This document shows, piece after piece, positions 1-5,160 of a DNA stretch of 5,160 nucleotides. The notes beneath the pieces were generated by a model. It was not told the DNA's origin. It ran no database searches and was given only the letters and a program-made list of their open reading frames with translations. The stretch comes from Deltaproteobacteria bacterium. Lineage in GTDB: Bacteria > Desulfobacterota > Dissulfuribacteria > Dissulfuribacterales > UBA3076. Both the position numbers and the translations under genes were made by a program. The stretch spans positions 1 to 5,160 of the forward strand of contig JALTHV010000047.1 in the NCBI GenBank assembly GCA_027004315.1, given 5' to 3'. Position 1 is the first letter of the stretch; the number at the start of each line of letters is the position of its first letter.

Positions 1-694
1 GGGCCGCCGCGCCCCACGGACCGTCGGATGGCTTGACCGAATCCATTGGTGCCACGACCTGATGGAACATGAGGAATGGATTGCGCGGCGGAGTTCCGGG
101 TTGCGAGTTCCGAGTTCCGGGTCTTTCCGAACCAGAAACCAGGAACGCTGAACCAGGAACCGCCGAAATGCGGCGGAACGTCTTCCAGTCATCGGAAAGT
201 AGAAGCTGAAACTCCTCATTAAAGTGAAGCCGCATTTCGGCTACCCATTGGGTCACCAGACCCTTCGGGGCGATGACCAGGACCCGCTTGACCAGTCCGC
301 GCAGTTTGAGTTCGCGAAGAATGAGTCCCGCCTCGATGGTCTTGCCCAAACCGACTTCATCGGCCAGCAAGTAACGCACACGGTCCCCTTTGAGCGCGCG
401 GGACAGGGCCCAGATCTGGTGCGGAAGAGGTATGACTGATGATTCGATGGGCGCAAGCAGAATATCCTGAGTCAGGGCGTCGGCCACGCGCGCTGCAGAG
501 GCCACATAGGCGATGCCGTCAGCGGTGCCCGTTCCGGCATCCTCCAAGGGAGCAAGTCTGGCTGCAGGCACGCGGACCACAGAGTCGCGACCTGGCAGCC
601 ACACCCGACAGGTCGTCTCGCCCCACAAAGTCTGCTCATCAATAACTTTGCAAACACTTTTGTGTATTGTGCTGTATTTCCATGCGTTATGCAT
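1..694 (-). CDS. SNF2-family (RapA/HepA-like) helicase/ATPase, N-terminal part; 3' end outside the window
   Basis: The frame is open from an ATG at 694 through position 2 (231 codons) with no stop. An in-frame TAA (697-695) directly precedes the ATG, so this is the first possible ATG. Residues about 23-55 (VIDEQTLWGETTCRVWLP, then VVRVPAARLAPL) look like the small beta-rich N-terminal domain of RapA/DrmD-like SNF2 proteins. The ATPase core follows: PLPHQIWAL (89-97), Walker A region DEVGLGKTIEAGLIL (112-126) with K118, and motif Ia VLVIAPKGLVTQW (138-150). The DExx motif II lies beyond the window. Known functions of the family are ATP-driven translocation on dsDNA and remodelling; with a DNA methylase neighbour this resembles DISARM-type or other modification-dependent defence. 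Residues about 178-205 are encoded by a heptamer repeat element and probably form a surface loop. The first 20 residues look atypical. The start is supported weakly (GGGGA 9 nt upstream). The GC-rich composition matches the methylase, not the intervening genes. Confidence 0.93.
   Translation of the reverse strand, partial: MHNAWKYSTIHKSVCKVIDEQTLWGETTCRVWLPGRDSVVRVPAARLAPLEDAGTGTADGIAYVASAARVADALTQDILLAPIESSVIPLPHQIWALSRALKGDRVRYLLADEVGLGKTIEAGLILRELKLRGLVKRVLVIAPKGLVTQWVAEMRLHFNEEFQLLLSDDWKTFRRISAVPGSAFLVSGSERPGTRNSQPGTPPRNPFLMFHQVVAPMDSVKPSDGPWGAAA
91..163. repeat. Degenerate 7-nt tandem repeat element with inverted arms, in frame in the SNF2 gene
   Basis: On the plus strand the left arm reads in heptamers GAGTTCC, GGGTTGC, GAGTTCC, GAGTTCC, GGGTCTT (91-125). 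After a 3-nt joint the right arm reads GAACCAG, AAACCAG, GAACGCT, GAACCAG, GAACCGC (129-163), which is the reverse-complement theme of the left. The helicase frame passes through unbroken and yields a low-complexity segment with a 7-residue period (PGT-RNSQ-PGT, residues 192-201). Confidence 0.85.
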
Positions 695-702
695 TTACAG
701 CA
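670..702 (-). promoter_or_regulatory. Inverted repeat / hairpin spanning the SNF2 start codon
   Basis: Perfect 7-bp arms TGCTGTA (702-696) and TACAGCA (676-670) flank an inner ATGC/GCAT pair (694-691 with 685-682) around a 5-nt loop. The proposed SNF2 ATG (694-692) lies in the inner stem. In RNA this could mask the start; in DNA it could be an operator. The 19-nt spacing is too long for an E. coli-type LexA box (CTGT-N8-ACAG). It has no U-tract, so it does not look like a terminator. Confidence 0.35.
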
Positions 703-738
703 ATCCCCATCAACTCAGTCGCCACGCAGTGCCTAAAT

Positions 739-768
739 TACTCAAGAATTAGAAACAACTTGGTCATT
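739..768 (-). other. Possible leader minigene (9 codons) before the SNF2 gene
   Basis: After the PIN stop, the minus strand carries GGGAG and then, 8 nt later, an ATG at 768 that opens a 9-codon frame, MTKLFLILE, ended by TAA at 741-739. The SD is better than the one before the SNF2 ATG itself. It could be a translated leader, the remnant of an older gene start, or chance. Nothing else supports translation. Confidence 0.2.
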
Positions 769-793
769 TGATTTCTCCCAAAGGATGTGCATA

Positions 794-1345
794 TCATGGG
801 CAAGCTCTTAATAGCCTCGGATTGGTGGTCAAAACTTCGATGCCGCCATTTTGAAAATCTGCATCATTAGTCATCAATTTAAGATTTCTTTTTTTGCAAA
901 TATCAACAAGGATCGCATCGTTGAAGTCCACATTTCCAGACGAAAAGTCCGCCAGAGCCGTACTCAAATCCACTTCATTGGCTGAAATAGAGTGGACTTG
1001 ACAGAAGCTTAAAATCCTTTTGGCAAAAATTTCAGCGGCTGACACGACTGCTAAGAAGTCCGGGGAGTTTCTGAAATCCTTAAATCTTGGATAGGTACTT
1101 TTGTAATTTCCGTCCCACTCAATTCGTATATAACGATTTAAGTATTCGCTTAACACCATAGGATCGAGAATAGGTTGTGCTTGTGCTGAAACAAGATTTG
1201 CAAAAGCAGTCGAGTATTGTCGAGCAAATCTTTGAGAAGGATTGCCTGGTGCCGGGAATAAGTAGAGCCAGATATTGGTATCTATAAGAATCTTTTCATC
1301 TGAACTAAAAGAATAGGCTGAAAGATCAAAAGCTTTATTCCTCAT
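794..1345 (-). CDS. PIN-domain (VapC-like) nuclease, putative toxin
   Basis: A 183-aa predicted metal-dependent ribonuclease of the PIN fold. The acidic residues expected of an active PIN domain are all present: D22 in ILIDTNIWLYLF, E68 in LSEYLNR, D140/D143 in VDFNDAIL, and D161/D163 in LMTNDADF. At 183 residues it is longer than a typical VapC (about 130-145), with extra helical sequence at about 75-125. The frame is open upstream to 1459, but the start MRNKAF at 1345 is preferred because GGAGG lies 9 nt upstream. It overlaps the STAS-like gene by 11 bp (1335-1345), an arrangement common for paired toxin-antitoxin genes and consistent with translational coupling. No conventional small DNA-binding antitoxin precedes it; the STAS-like protein occupies that position. 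An RNase function for tRNA, rRNA or mRNA is the family expectation; the actual target is unknown. The stop is TGA at 796-794, and the SNF2 gene begins 99 bp later. Confidence 0.9.
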   Translation of the reverse strand: MRNKAFDLSAYSFSSDEKILIDTNIWLYLFPAPGNPSQRFARQYSTAFANLVSAQAQPILDPMVLSEYLNRYIRIEWDGNYKSTYPRFKDFRNSPDFLAVVSAAEIFAKRILSFCQVHSISANEVDLSTALADFSSGNVDFNDAILVDICKKRNLKLMTNDADFQNGGIEVLTTNPRLLRACP

Positions 1346-1691
1346 TTTCATCTTCCTCCAGCCATGCGTCATCATAAGATGCCTTATTGGCATAATACTT
1401 CTTTGCATTATCCACAACACGCTTGAGCAATTCCCTGTCATCAGACGAAAGCCCTTCAACCTTTAACTGGGTGCGAACAGTGTCTTCACTAAAAGAGCCG
1501 TAGAGCTGACCAATTGCCATGTTAAGAAAAAGCGAGATCAGCATGGTTACATTTTCAAATGAAATTGTAACCAGCTTTCCTTCTTTTAATAGCTTTTCAA
1601 CTTTATCAAAAATCTTTTGACCGTCTTCTGCGGATATACATAAAGGACTTCCAATTAAATCAGTAACCTTTATTTTTATGCTTTCACTCAT
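1335..1691 (-). CDS. STAS-like (DUF4325-type) protein
   Basis: A 118-aa protein. The pattern of a hydrophobic strand (LVTISFENV, 40-48), then ISLFLNMAIGQLYG (52-65), then a helical half ending VVDNAKKYY resembles the STAS-like DUF4325 family, relatives of anti-anti-sigma proteins such as SpoIIAA. That family has been noted beside GHKL ATPases, as here. S53, at the turn before the helix, sits where SpoIIAA-type proteins carry their phosphorylated Ser; the alignment is by eye. The C-terminus is strongly acidic (DDAWLEEDENEE), and its codons overlap the PIN gene start. The ATG at 1691 is chosen because AGGAG lies 8 nt upstream; a GTG one codon earlier leaves only 5 nt. No membrane or signal segment is visible. 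Likely role: the phospho-regulated or ATPase-regulated partner in a switch, possibly also the antidote of the PIN protein. The second point is speculation from gene order. Confidence 0.83.
   Translation of the reverse strand: MSESIKIKVTDLIGSPLCISAEDGQKIFDKVEKLLKEGKLVTISFENVTMLISLFLNMAIGQLYGSFSEDTVRTQLKVEGLSSDDRELLKRVVDNAKKYYANKASYDDAWLEEDENEE
1355..1359 (-). promoter_or_regulatory. Ribosome binding site of the PIN gene
   Basis: GGAGG on the minus strand inside the STAS-like coding region, 9 nt upstream of the ATG at 1345 and only 3 nt from a second ATG at 1351. The spacing favours the 1345 start (MRNKAF) and rules against the longer upstream extension. Confidence 0.7.
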
Positions 1692-1699
1692 CACACTTT

Positions 1700-1704
1700 C
1701 TCCT
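1700..1704 (-). promoter_or_regulatory. Ribosome binding site of the STAS-like gene
   Basis: AGGAG on the minus strand, 8 nt upstream of the ATG at 1691, in the 15-nt gap after the ATPase stop TAA (1709-1707). It selects the ATG at 1691 over the GTG at 1694. Confidence 0.75.
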
Positions 1705-1706
1705 AT

Positions 1707-2576
1707 TTAAAAAATATCATTACCGTTTAATTCTGAACTCAGACAATAACTGCTTGTATCTGTCGTGTTTATTTCAAGATTTACACAGGTGCCGGGAAAA
1801 CTGTAATCCATCTTATCGCAAAAATCTCCATCAGCGTCAAATTCGTAATAACCGAAATTAGATACGATTTGAAGTTTACCTTTATTACGTTGCACAAAAT
1901 CTTTTAACAATTTTAATCCCAAGCCTCCGGGTTGACTGCCACTTTTGGTGGTATGTCCTTCAGCCAGAGCCCATTTTATTGCATTACAGGAATTAACTTT
2001 GCGTCTTGTATATCTCCTGACATTTTCGCGAATCCCAATACCTGCATCCGATATGGTAAAATCAAGTCGGTGTTTTTGGGGATAAAATTGACCACAAACA
2101 AAAATACCTAATCCCGATTCAGAGTGAATGGCCGCATTGAGAAAAATTTCCAAAAGGCTTTGCCTAAACCGTTTGGTTAAAGCTTTAGACATGGTCGGAA
2201 TACCTTTCCCTTTCATATATCTGTTGAGATAATCGTTAAACTGCTCTCCTGCAGTGAGTTTGAAAATCTTAAATGGCAATGTTGTCTGATTATAGTCAGA
2301 CAATTTTGGCTGATTAAAAACAGTTAAAAACCTGTTTTTTCTTAGAATAGTTTCTACGCTGGATTGCATATTATTTATCGAAACATCATTCAGCTCATCA
2401 CGAAGCCTTGCTATTACACTATACAAAGGTGCTGCCATATTTGCTTCGAAGAAACTGCAATATGAAAAGTTCAATTCAATCGAATTCAAGAATGAATCTT
2501 TTGTTTGCTTTGCAATATTAGAGATAGTATTAAATCCAGATAAATCACTTCTAATGGTTCCTAAATTCAATTCCAT
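1707..2576 (-). CDS. GHKL (HATPase_c) ATP-binding protein, possible STAS-like N-terminal region
   Basis: A 289-aa cytosolic protein with a C-terminal Bergerat-fold ATPase. The N box is LLEIFLNAAIHSES (E143, N147, H151), the G1 box is ISDAGIGI (D177, G179, G181), the G2 box is PGGLGL (216-221), and PGTCVNLEI (261-269) closes the domain. There is no His-phosphoacceptor (DHp) segment and no membrane segment, so it is not a classical sensor kinase. An anti-sigma/SpoIIAB-RsbW-like kinase or a GHKL switch ATPase is more likely. Residues about 30-60 (IELNFSYCSFFEANMAAPL) resemble a STAS beta-alpha unit, suggesting a fused sensor or partner domain; this is inferred by eye. The start MELNLG at 2576 is preferred over a GTG at 2615 because AGGGG lies 7 nt upstream, while 2615 is deep inside the methylase gene. 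The gene is markedly AT-rich compared with the methylase. It is followed 15 nt later by the STAS-like gene, its likely partner. Confidence 0.92.
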   Translation of the reverse strand: MELNLGTIRSDLSGFNTISNIAKQTKDSFLNSIELNFSYCSFFEANMAAPLYSVIARLRDELNDVSINNMQSSVETILRKNRFLTVFNQPKLSDYNQTTLPFKIFKLTAGEQFNDYLNRYMKGKGIPTMSKALTKRFRQSLLEIFLNAAIHSESGLGIFVCGQFYPQKHRLDFTISDAGIGIRENVRRYTRRKVNSCNAIKWALAEGHTTKSGSQPGGLGLKLLKDFVQRNKGKLQIVSNFGYYEFDADGDFCDKMDYSFPGTCVNLEINTTDTSSYCLSSELNGNDIF

Positions 2577-2578
2577 GG

Positions 2579-5160
2579 TTAATCCCCTATTCTGGTTACC
2601 GCCTGGTCGTACCACATGAGGAGCTTGGGGTCTTCCTGGAGAATCTTCTCCGGAATCTTGCGGGCCACGGCGATGATGGTGGCGTAGTCGCGCTCTTGCC
2701 AGGCCTTCTTGAACCCAGCGCGGACGGCCTCGAGGCGGAACACCTTCAGGCGTTTCTGCTTGGATTCGCGGTACTCCTCGAACTCGCGCAGCAAGGTACG
2801 CTCGCGCAGCTTCTCCAGATCACCGGCCTTGTTCGGATCGGGGACATACCAGCGCGCTTTGGCGCGGGTTATGAGTTCTGGGTTCTGAGTTCTGAGTTGT
2901 CCGTTCTCCTCGGTCGAACGGCCGGAAGCGAGTTCGTCTTGGATGATCCTGCGCAGCTCGGCGCTCTGCCTCATCCACGAGACGATCTGCGGCGGAATGG
3001 GCCCCTTGCCGCCTGCCTGCGCCGCGGACGCGGCAGGCAGGTCGTAGCGGAGGAAGTTCTGCTCCAGCAGCTCCGAGAGCTCAGGAAGTTTCTCATGTTT
3101 TGCCTGATGTAATTTCTGTAAGAACTGAGGCTGTATCTCCTGGAACGTCTGCGGCTTCTTGGTGAGTAGCTGCTTGAGCCACTGGATGGCCGACGCCTCG
3201 TCCGAGACGAAAAGCTGAAGCTGGAGTACCTCTCTCACCGTCATGCGCTTCTTGTCGTACTCGGCCGCTTGATCGGGCAGGAAATACATACCATCGCGTG
3301 GAGGAAAGCGTTGCTCCAGTCCGGCATAGAACTCAGCAGCAGACAGAGGAACGGTAACACCGCGCTGGACATGGAAGGCCACCATGCGGTCGAAAAGCAG
3401 GTAGTTTTGCCGCTCAGCAATGACCTCGGCCTGGCCGTCCTTGGAAACGAACACTGGGAGTTGTTTCAGGTGTGTGCGGACAAAATCCCAGACGCCCTCC
3501 TCGGTGCCAGCGGTGAGCTTGAAGCGCTCTTCGAGACCGCCGTTTGGCTTGTAGGCGGAGATGACGAGGTCTTGTTTGACGGCACCGGCTGCGGTGACCT
3601 GATTGAAACTGCCCTGTTGTCGGTCCAAAGTCCGCACATCTGCTACAACGAAACCGGCATTCCCTATGGCTTCCTGGATCGCCGTCCACACCAGATTCTT
3701 CGAATTATGGAAAACGACCGTCATCCAGCGACCGGGTTTCAACACGCGGTAAAACTCGGTAAAAGCCCTGCGCATGAGTTCCGAATAGACGGACAGCGAC
3801 TTGTTTTTCAATTTGTCCCACAGGACCTCGTTTTCCAGACGCGAGAACAGGTTGTGCCATGCTTCAATCAACAGGTTAAGGTCGCCGTATTTGATGGCAT
3901 CCCCGAACGGAGGATCGGTATAGATGTAGTCAACGCTCTTGTCAGGAATTGGCGACTGCAACGAAGACGCGGTGGATATGACGCATTGCCGACTTGTCGA
4001 GAGTTGGCATGCATTGAGCATTTTCAGAAGGCGCTTATACTTGCCTTGCAAGTTATACCAAGGCGCCGTTTCTGTCAGCGTCGCCGGAATAAAGTAAACA
4101 CCTGGCATCACTAAACCGACCTGCGAACCTCCAACACGTCCAAATTGAATTGGCTTAAATCGATTCAATAACGACATGTTTGGGAAGCACTGTTGCACCA
4201 TAAACTTTAGGAATCCACGCACACGCGCATCCGGCCATTCATCAGAGATGCGCCACATGATGGACAGGGCGTGAAGCGCGCGTGAGAGGTAGAACTGGTG
4301 GTAGTGGGTAATGCCTCGTTCTTCGAGATGATTGCTGTCACGCATCTTGCCGATGGGAAGCTTCTCTGTCGGGAACCAGTCCGATGGCGGTTCTTCGGCC
4401 AGTTTCTTCAGCAAGGACAAATCGTGTTCGTCAGGTTTCTTTCGCCACTTGGTCTTGTCACCGGGCAAGGTGTACTCGATCTCGACTGGCACATAAGTGA
4501 CTTTGCGAACCGTTTCACCGATTGCCTTGTCGAACTGGGTTGTGAACTTATGTTCGCAGCTTCGTGTAGTCAGAGTTGACCGGCAATTCGGGCATGAGAA
4601 TTCCTTGGCGAATTTGCCGGTTTCGGGATTATAGGCCTGATCCATGAAGACCACGTCGCCCGCGCAATTGGGACAGGTGAAGACTTCCGACCAGACCACA
4701 TAGTTAATGCGCCCTTTTCTTCTGCGGTCCGAATGAAGGGTCTCGTACATCCAGCCGATCTCGGTATCGATCTTCTTGAAAAAACTGTCGGCGGCTTTCT
4801 TGAAGTCTCTGGCGGACACATCAAGATTGAGGTTGTAGGCGATGAAATTAGCGACCGGCGAAAGGTCGATGAGGACCGGCCGCCGCGCCCCCCATTTCGG
4901 CGCTGAATATCCGGCATCCTTCCATTCCTGCTCAAGCGTCGCTTTGAATTTGGATTCAGGCTCGCCACAGAGTTGGGCGGCTACACCGGTCATCCCTGAA
5001 CCGGAAAAGCCATCGAGGACAATATCCCCAGGCTCGGTGTAATGCAGAATGCAGGGCATGGTGGCCAGGTGTGGAATCTTGGAGTGATACGAATGCGCTG
5101 TGTAAATGGGGTGAGTCTTTCCTGAGCCGGTGTCGCTTGCAAACGGTTCCCGCCGATAAT
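2579..5160 (-). CDS. SAM-dependent DNA methyltransferase (N6-adenine/N4-cytosine type) with internal zinc-ribbon; 5' end outside the window
   Basis: Predicted amino-methyltransferase acting on DNA bases. The frame is open through the right edge, so the ATG at 5059 is internal: the 33 codons before it encode REPFASDTGSGKTHPIYTAH, a conserved-looking stretch leading into the SAM site. Counting from that Met, motif I is DGFSGSGMTG (residues 16-25), followed by VLIDLSPVA (62-70). A Cys4 zinc-ribbon follows (C129/C132 and C156/C159, with C168/H170 nearby), then the catalytic TDPPF (381-385) and RVLKPGRW (438-445). About 360 residues separate motif I from TDPPF, which is long for this family. The last 380 residues carry no motif I recognise and may be a target-recognition or partner-binding region. 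Two repeat-derived in-frame inserts lie at about residues 673-685 and 716-731. The stop is TAA, and the ATPase gene starts 2 nt later. The family is confident; target base, specificity and named subfamily are not determined. A role in phage defence (DISARM- or RM-like) is inferred from the SNF2 neighbour. Confidence 0.94.
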   Translation of the reverse strand, partial: YRREPFASDTGSGKTHPIYTAHSYHSKIPHLATMPCILHYTEPGDIVLDGFSGSGMTGVAAQLCGEPESKFKATLEQEWKDAGYSAPKWGARRPVLIDLSPVANFIAYNLNLDVSARDFKKAADSFFKKIDTEIGWMYETLHSDRRRKGRINYVVWSEVFTCPNCAGDVVFMDQAYNPETGKFAKEFSCPNCRSTLTTRSCEHKFTTQFDKAIGETVRKVTYVPVEIEYTLPGDKTKWRKKPDEHDLSLLKKLAEEPPSDWFPTEKLPIGKMRDSNHLEERGITHYHQFYLSRALHALSIMWRISDEWPDARVRGFLKFMVQQCFPNMSLLNRFKPIQFGRVGGSQVGLVMPGVYFIPATLTETAPWYNLQGKYKRLLKMLNACQLSTSRQCVISTASSLQSPIPDKSVDYIYTDPPFGDAIKYGDLNLLIEAWHNLFSRLENEVLWDKLKNKSLSVYSELMRRAFTEFYRVLKPGRWMTVVFHNSKNLVWTAIQEAIGNAGFVVADVRTLDRQQGSFNQVTAAGAVKQDLVISAYKPNGGLEERFKLTAGTEEGVWDFVRTHLKQLPVFVSKDGQAEVIAERQNYLLFDRMVAFHVQRGVTVPLSAAEFYAGLEQRFPPRDGMYFLPDQAAEYDKKRMTVREVLQLQLFVSDEASAIQWLKQLLTKKPQTFQEIQPQFLQKLHQAKHEKLPELSELLEQNFLRYDLPAASAAQAGGKGPIPPQIVSWMRQSAELRRIIQDELASGRSTEENGQLRTQNPELITRAKARWYVPDPNKAGDLEKLRERTLLREFEEYRESKQKRLKVFRLEAVRAGFKKAWQERDYATIIAVARKIPEKILQEDPKLLMWYDQAVTRIGD
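2584..2588 (-). promoter_or_regulatory. Ribosome binding site of the GHKL ATPase gene
   Basis: AGGGG on the minus strand, 7 nt upstream of the ATG at 2576. It lies within the last methylase codons (GGG GAT TAA), so the SD overlaps the upstream stop region. This fixes the ATPase start and suggests translational coupling to the methylase. Confidence 0.7.
2873..2907. repeat. Degenerate 7-nt tandem repeat, in frame in the methylase gene
   Basis: Five consecutive plus-strand heptamers: GAGTTCT, GGGTTCT, GAGTTCT, GAGTTGT, CCGTTCT. The consensus is one base from the GAGTTCC unit in the SNF2 gene and has the same orientation. It encodes about residues 719-729 of the methylase (numbered from the Met at 5059) without disrupting the frame. 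Confidence 0.85.
3012..3041. repeat. GC-rich palindromic element, in frame in the methylase gene
   Basis: Left arm CCTGCCTG (3012-3019), a 2-nt bulge, CCGCG (3022-3026), a 2-nt centre, then CGCGG (3029-3033) and CAGGCAGG (3034-3041): 13 paired positions. On the methylase strand it gives the peptide LPAASAAQAGGKG, which is Ala/Gly-rich and unlike its surroundings. Confidence 0.8.

Noticed and set aside
670..702. LexA/SOS box at the SNF2 start
   Set aside because: The CTGT and ACAG halves are present, but their spacing is far longer than the 8 nt of a known E. coli-type SOS box.
224..752. Several short open frames on both strands over the helicase 5' region
   Set aside because: The minus-strand frame with DEVGLGKT and VLVIAPKGLVTQW accounts for this region; the others are out-of-frame shadows.
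1346..1459. N-terminal extension of the PIN protein to a start at 1459
   Set aside because: The extra residues are an out-of-frame reading of the STAS-like gene, and a well-placed GGAGG supports the start at 1345.
1707..2576. Two-component sensor histidine kinase
   Set aside because: The GHKL ATP-binding boxes are present, but there is no His-phosphoacceptor helix, membrane segment or neighbouring response regulator.
702..2587. 7-bp direct repeat AATCCCC at 702-708 and 2581-2587 flanking the AT-rich cassette, as a target-site duplication
   Set aside because: Comparing two regions of about 150 bp each gives roughly one 7-mer match by chance. One copy doubles as an SD, and removing the segment between the copies would run the methylase into the helicase out of frame. 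No transposase or terminal inverted repeats are present.
3012..3041. Rho-independent terminator
   Set aside because: The palindrome has no T-tract on either strand and lies mid-gene in an open frame.
2696..3112. 138-codon plus-strand open frame opposite the methylase C-terminus
   Set aside because: Leucine-rich shadow of the methylase frame with no recognisable domain or SD.
3269..4114. 281-codon plus-strand open frame antisense to the methylase
   Set aside because: It lies wholly within the methylase gene on the opposite strand, shows no family motif, and is expected from the codon usage of the GC-rich gene. The methylase frame explains this region.

Overview
All five genes that can be supported lie on the minus strand and read from right to left, as one apparent operon or defence-type gene block from a bacterium (possibly an archaeon). 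I cannot name the organism. There are no rRNA, tRNA, CRISPR or IS features to place it. The GC-rich outer genes carry repeat-derived in-frame inserts of a kind I associate with uncultured environmental bacteria, but that is an impression and not an identification.

Layout in transcription order, from right to left. (1) About 2579 to beyond 5160: the 3' part of a large SAM-dependent DNA methyltransferase with motif I, a Cys4 zinc-ribbon and a TDPPF catalytic motif. Its 5' end is outside the window. (2) 1707-2576: a GHKL-type ATP-binding protein, starting 2 nt after the methylase stop. (3) 1335-1691: a small STAS-like protein of the DUF4325 type. (4) 794-1345: a PIN-domain protein with a complete acidic active site, overlapping gene 3 by 11 bp. 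(5) 694 to below 1: the 5' part of a RapA/HepA-like SNF2 helicase, whose 3' end is outside the window. The only non-coding interval is 695-793. It holds a 7-bp inverted repeat that spans the helicase start codon and a very short SD-preceded minigene.

The methylase and the SNF2 ATPase are GC-rich and make sense together as a DISARM- or restriction-modification-like self/non-self module. Between them sits a clearly AT-rich three-gene cassette (GHKL ATPase, STAS-like protein, PIN nuclease). The pairing of a SpoIIAB/RsbW-like ATPase fold with a STAS-like protein suggests partner switching. The overlapping PIN gene suggests that the output is a toxic RNase. The proposed system is therefore a modification/translocase module with an embedded, switch-controlled RNase effector. 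The individual families are recognisable from sequence; the joint function is inference.

A second theme is repeat invasion of coding sequence. A degenerate 7-nt tandem repeat (GAGTTCC/GAGTTCT) lies in frame in both the helicase and the methylase genes, and an unrelated GC-rich palindrome (CCTGCCTG...CAGGCAGG) lies in frame about 100 bp away in the methylase. None of these breaks its reading frame.
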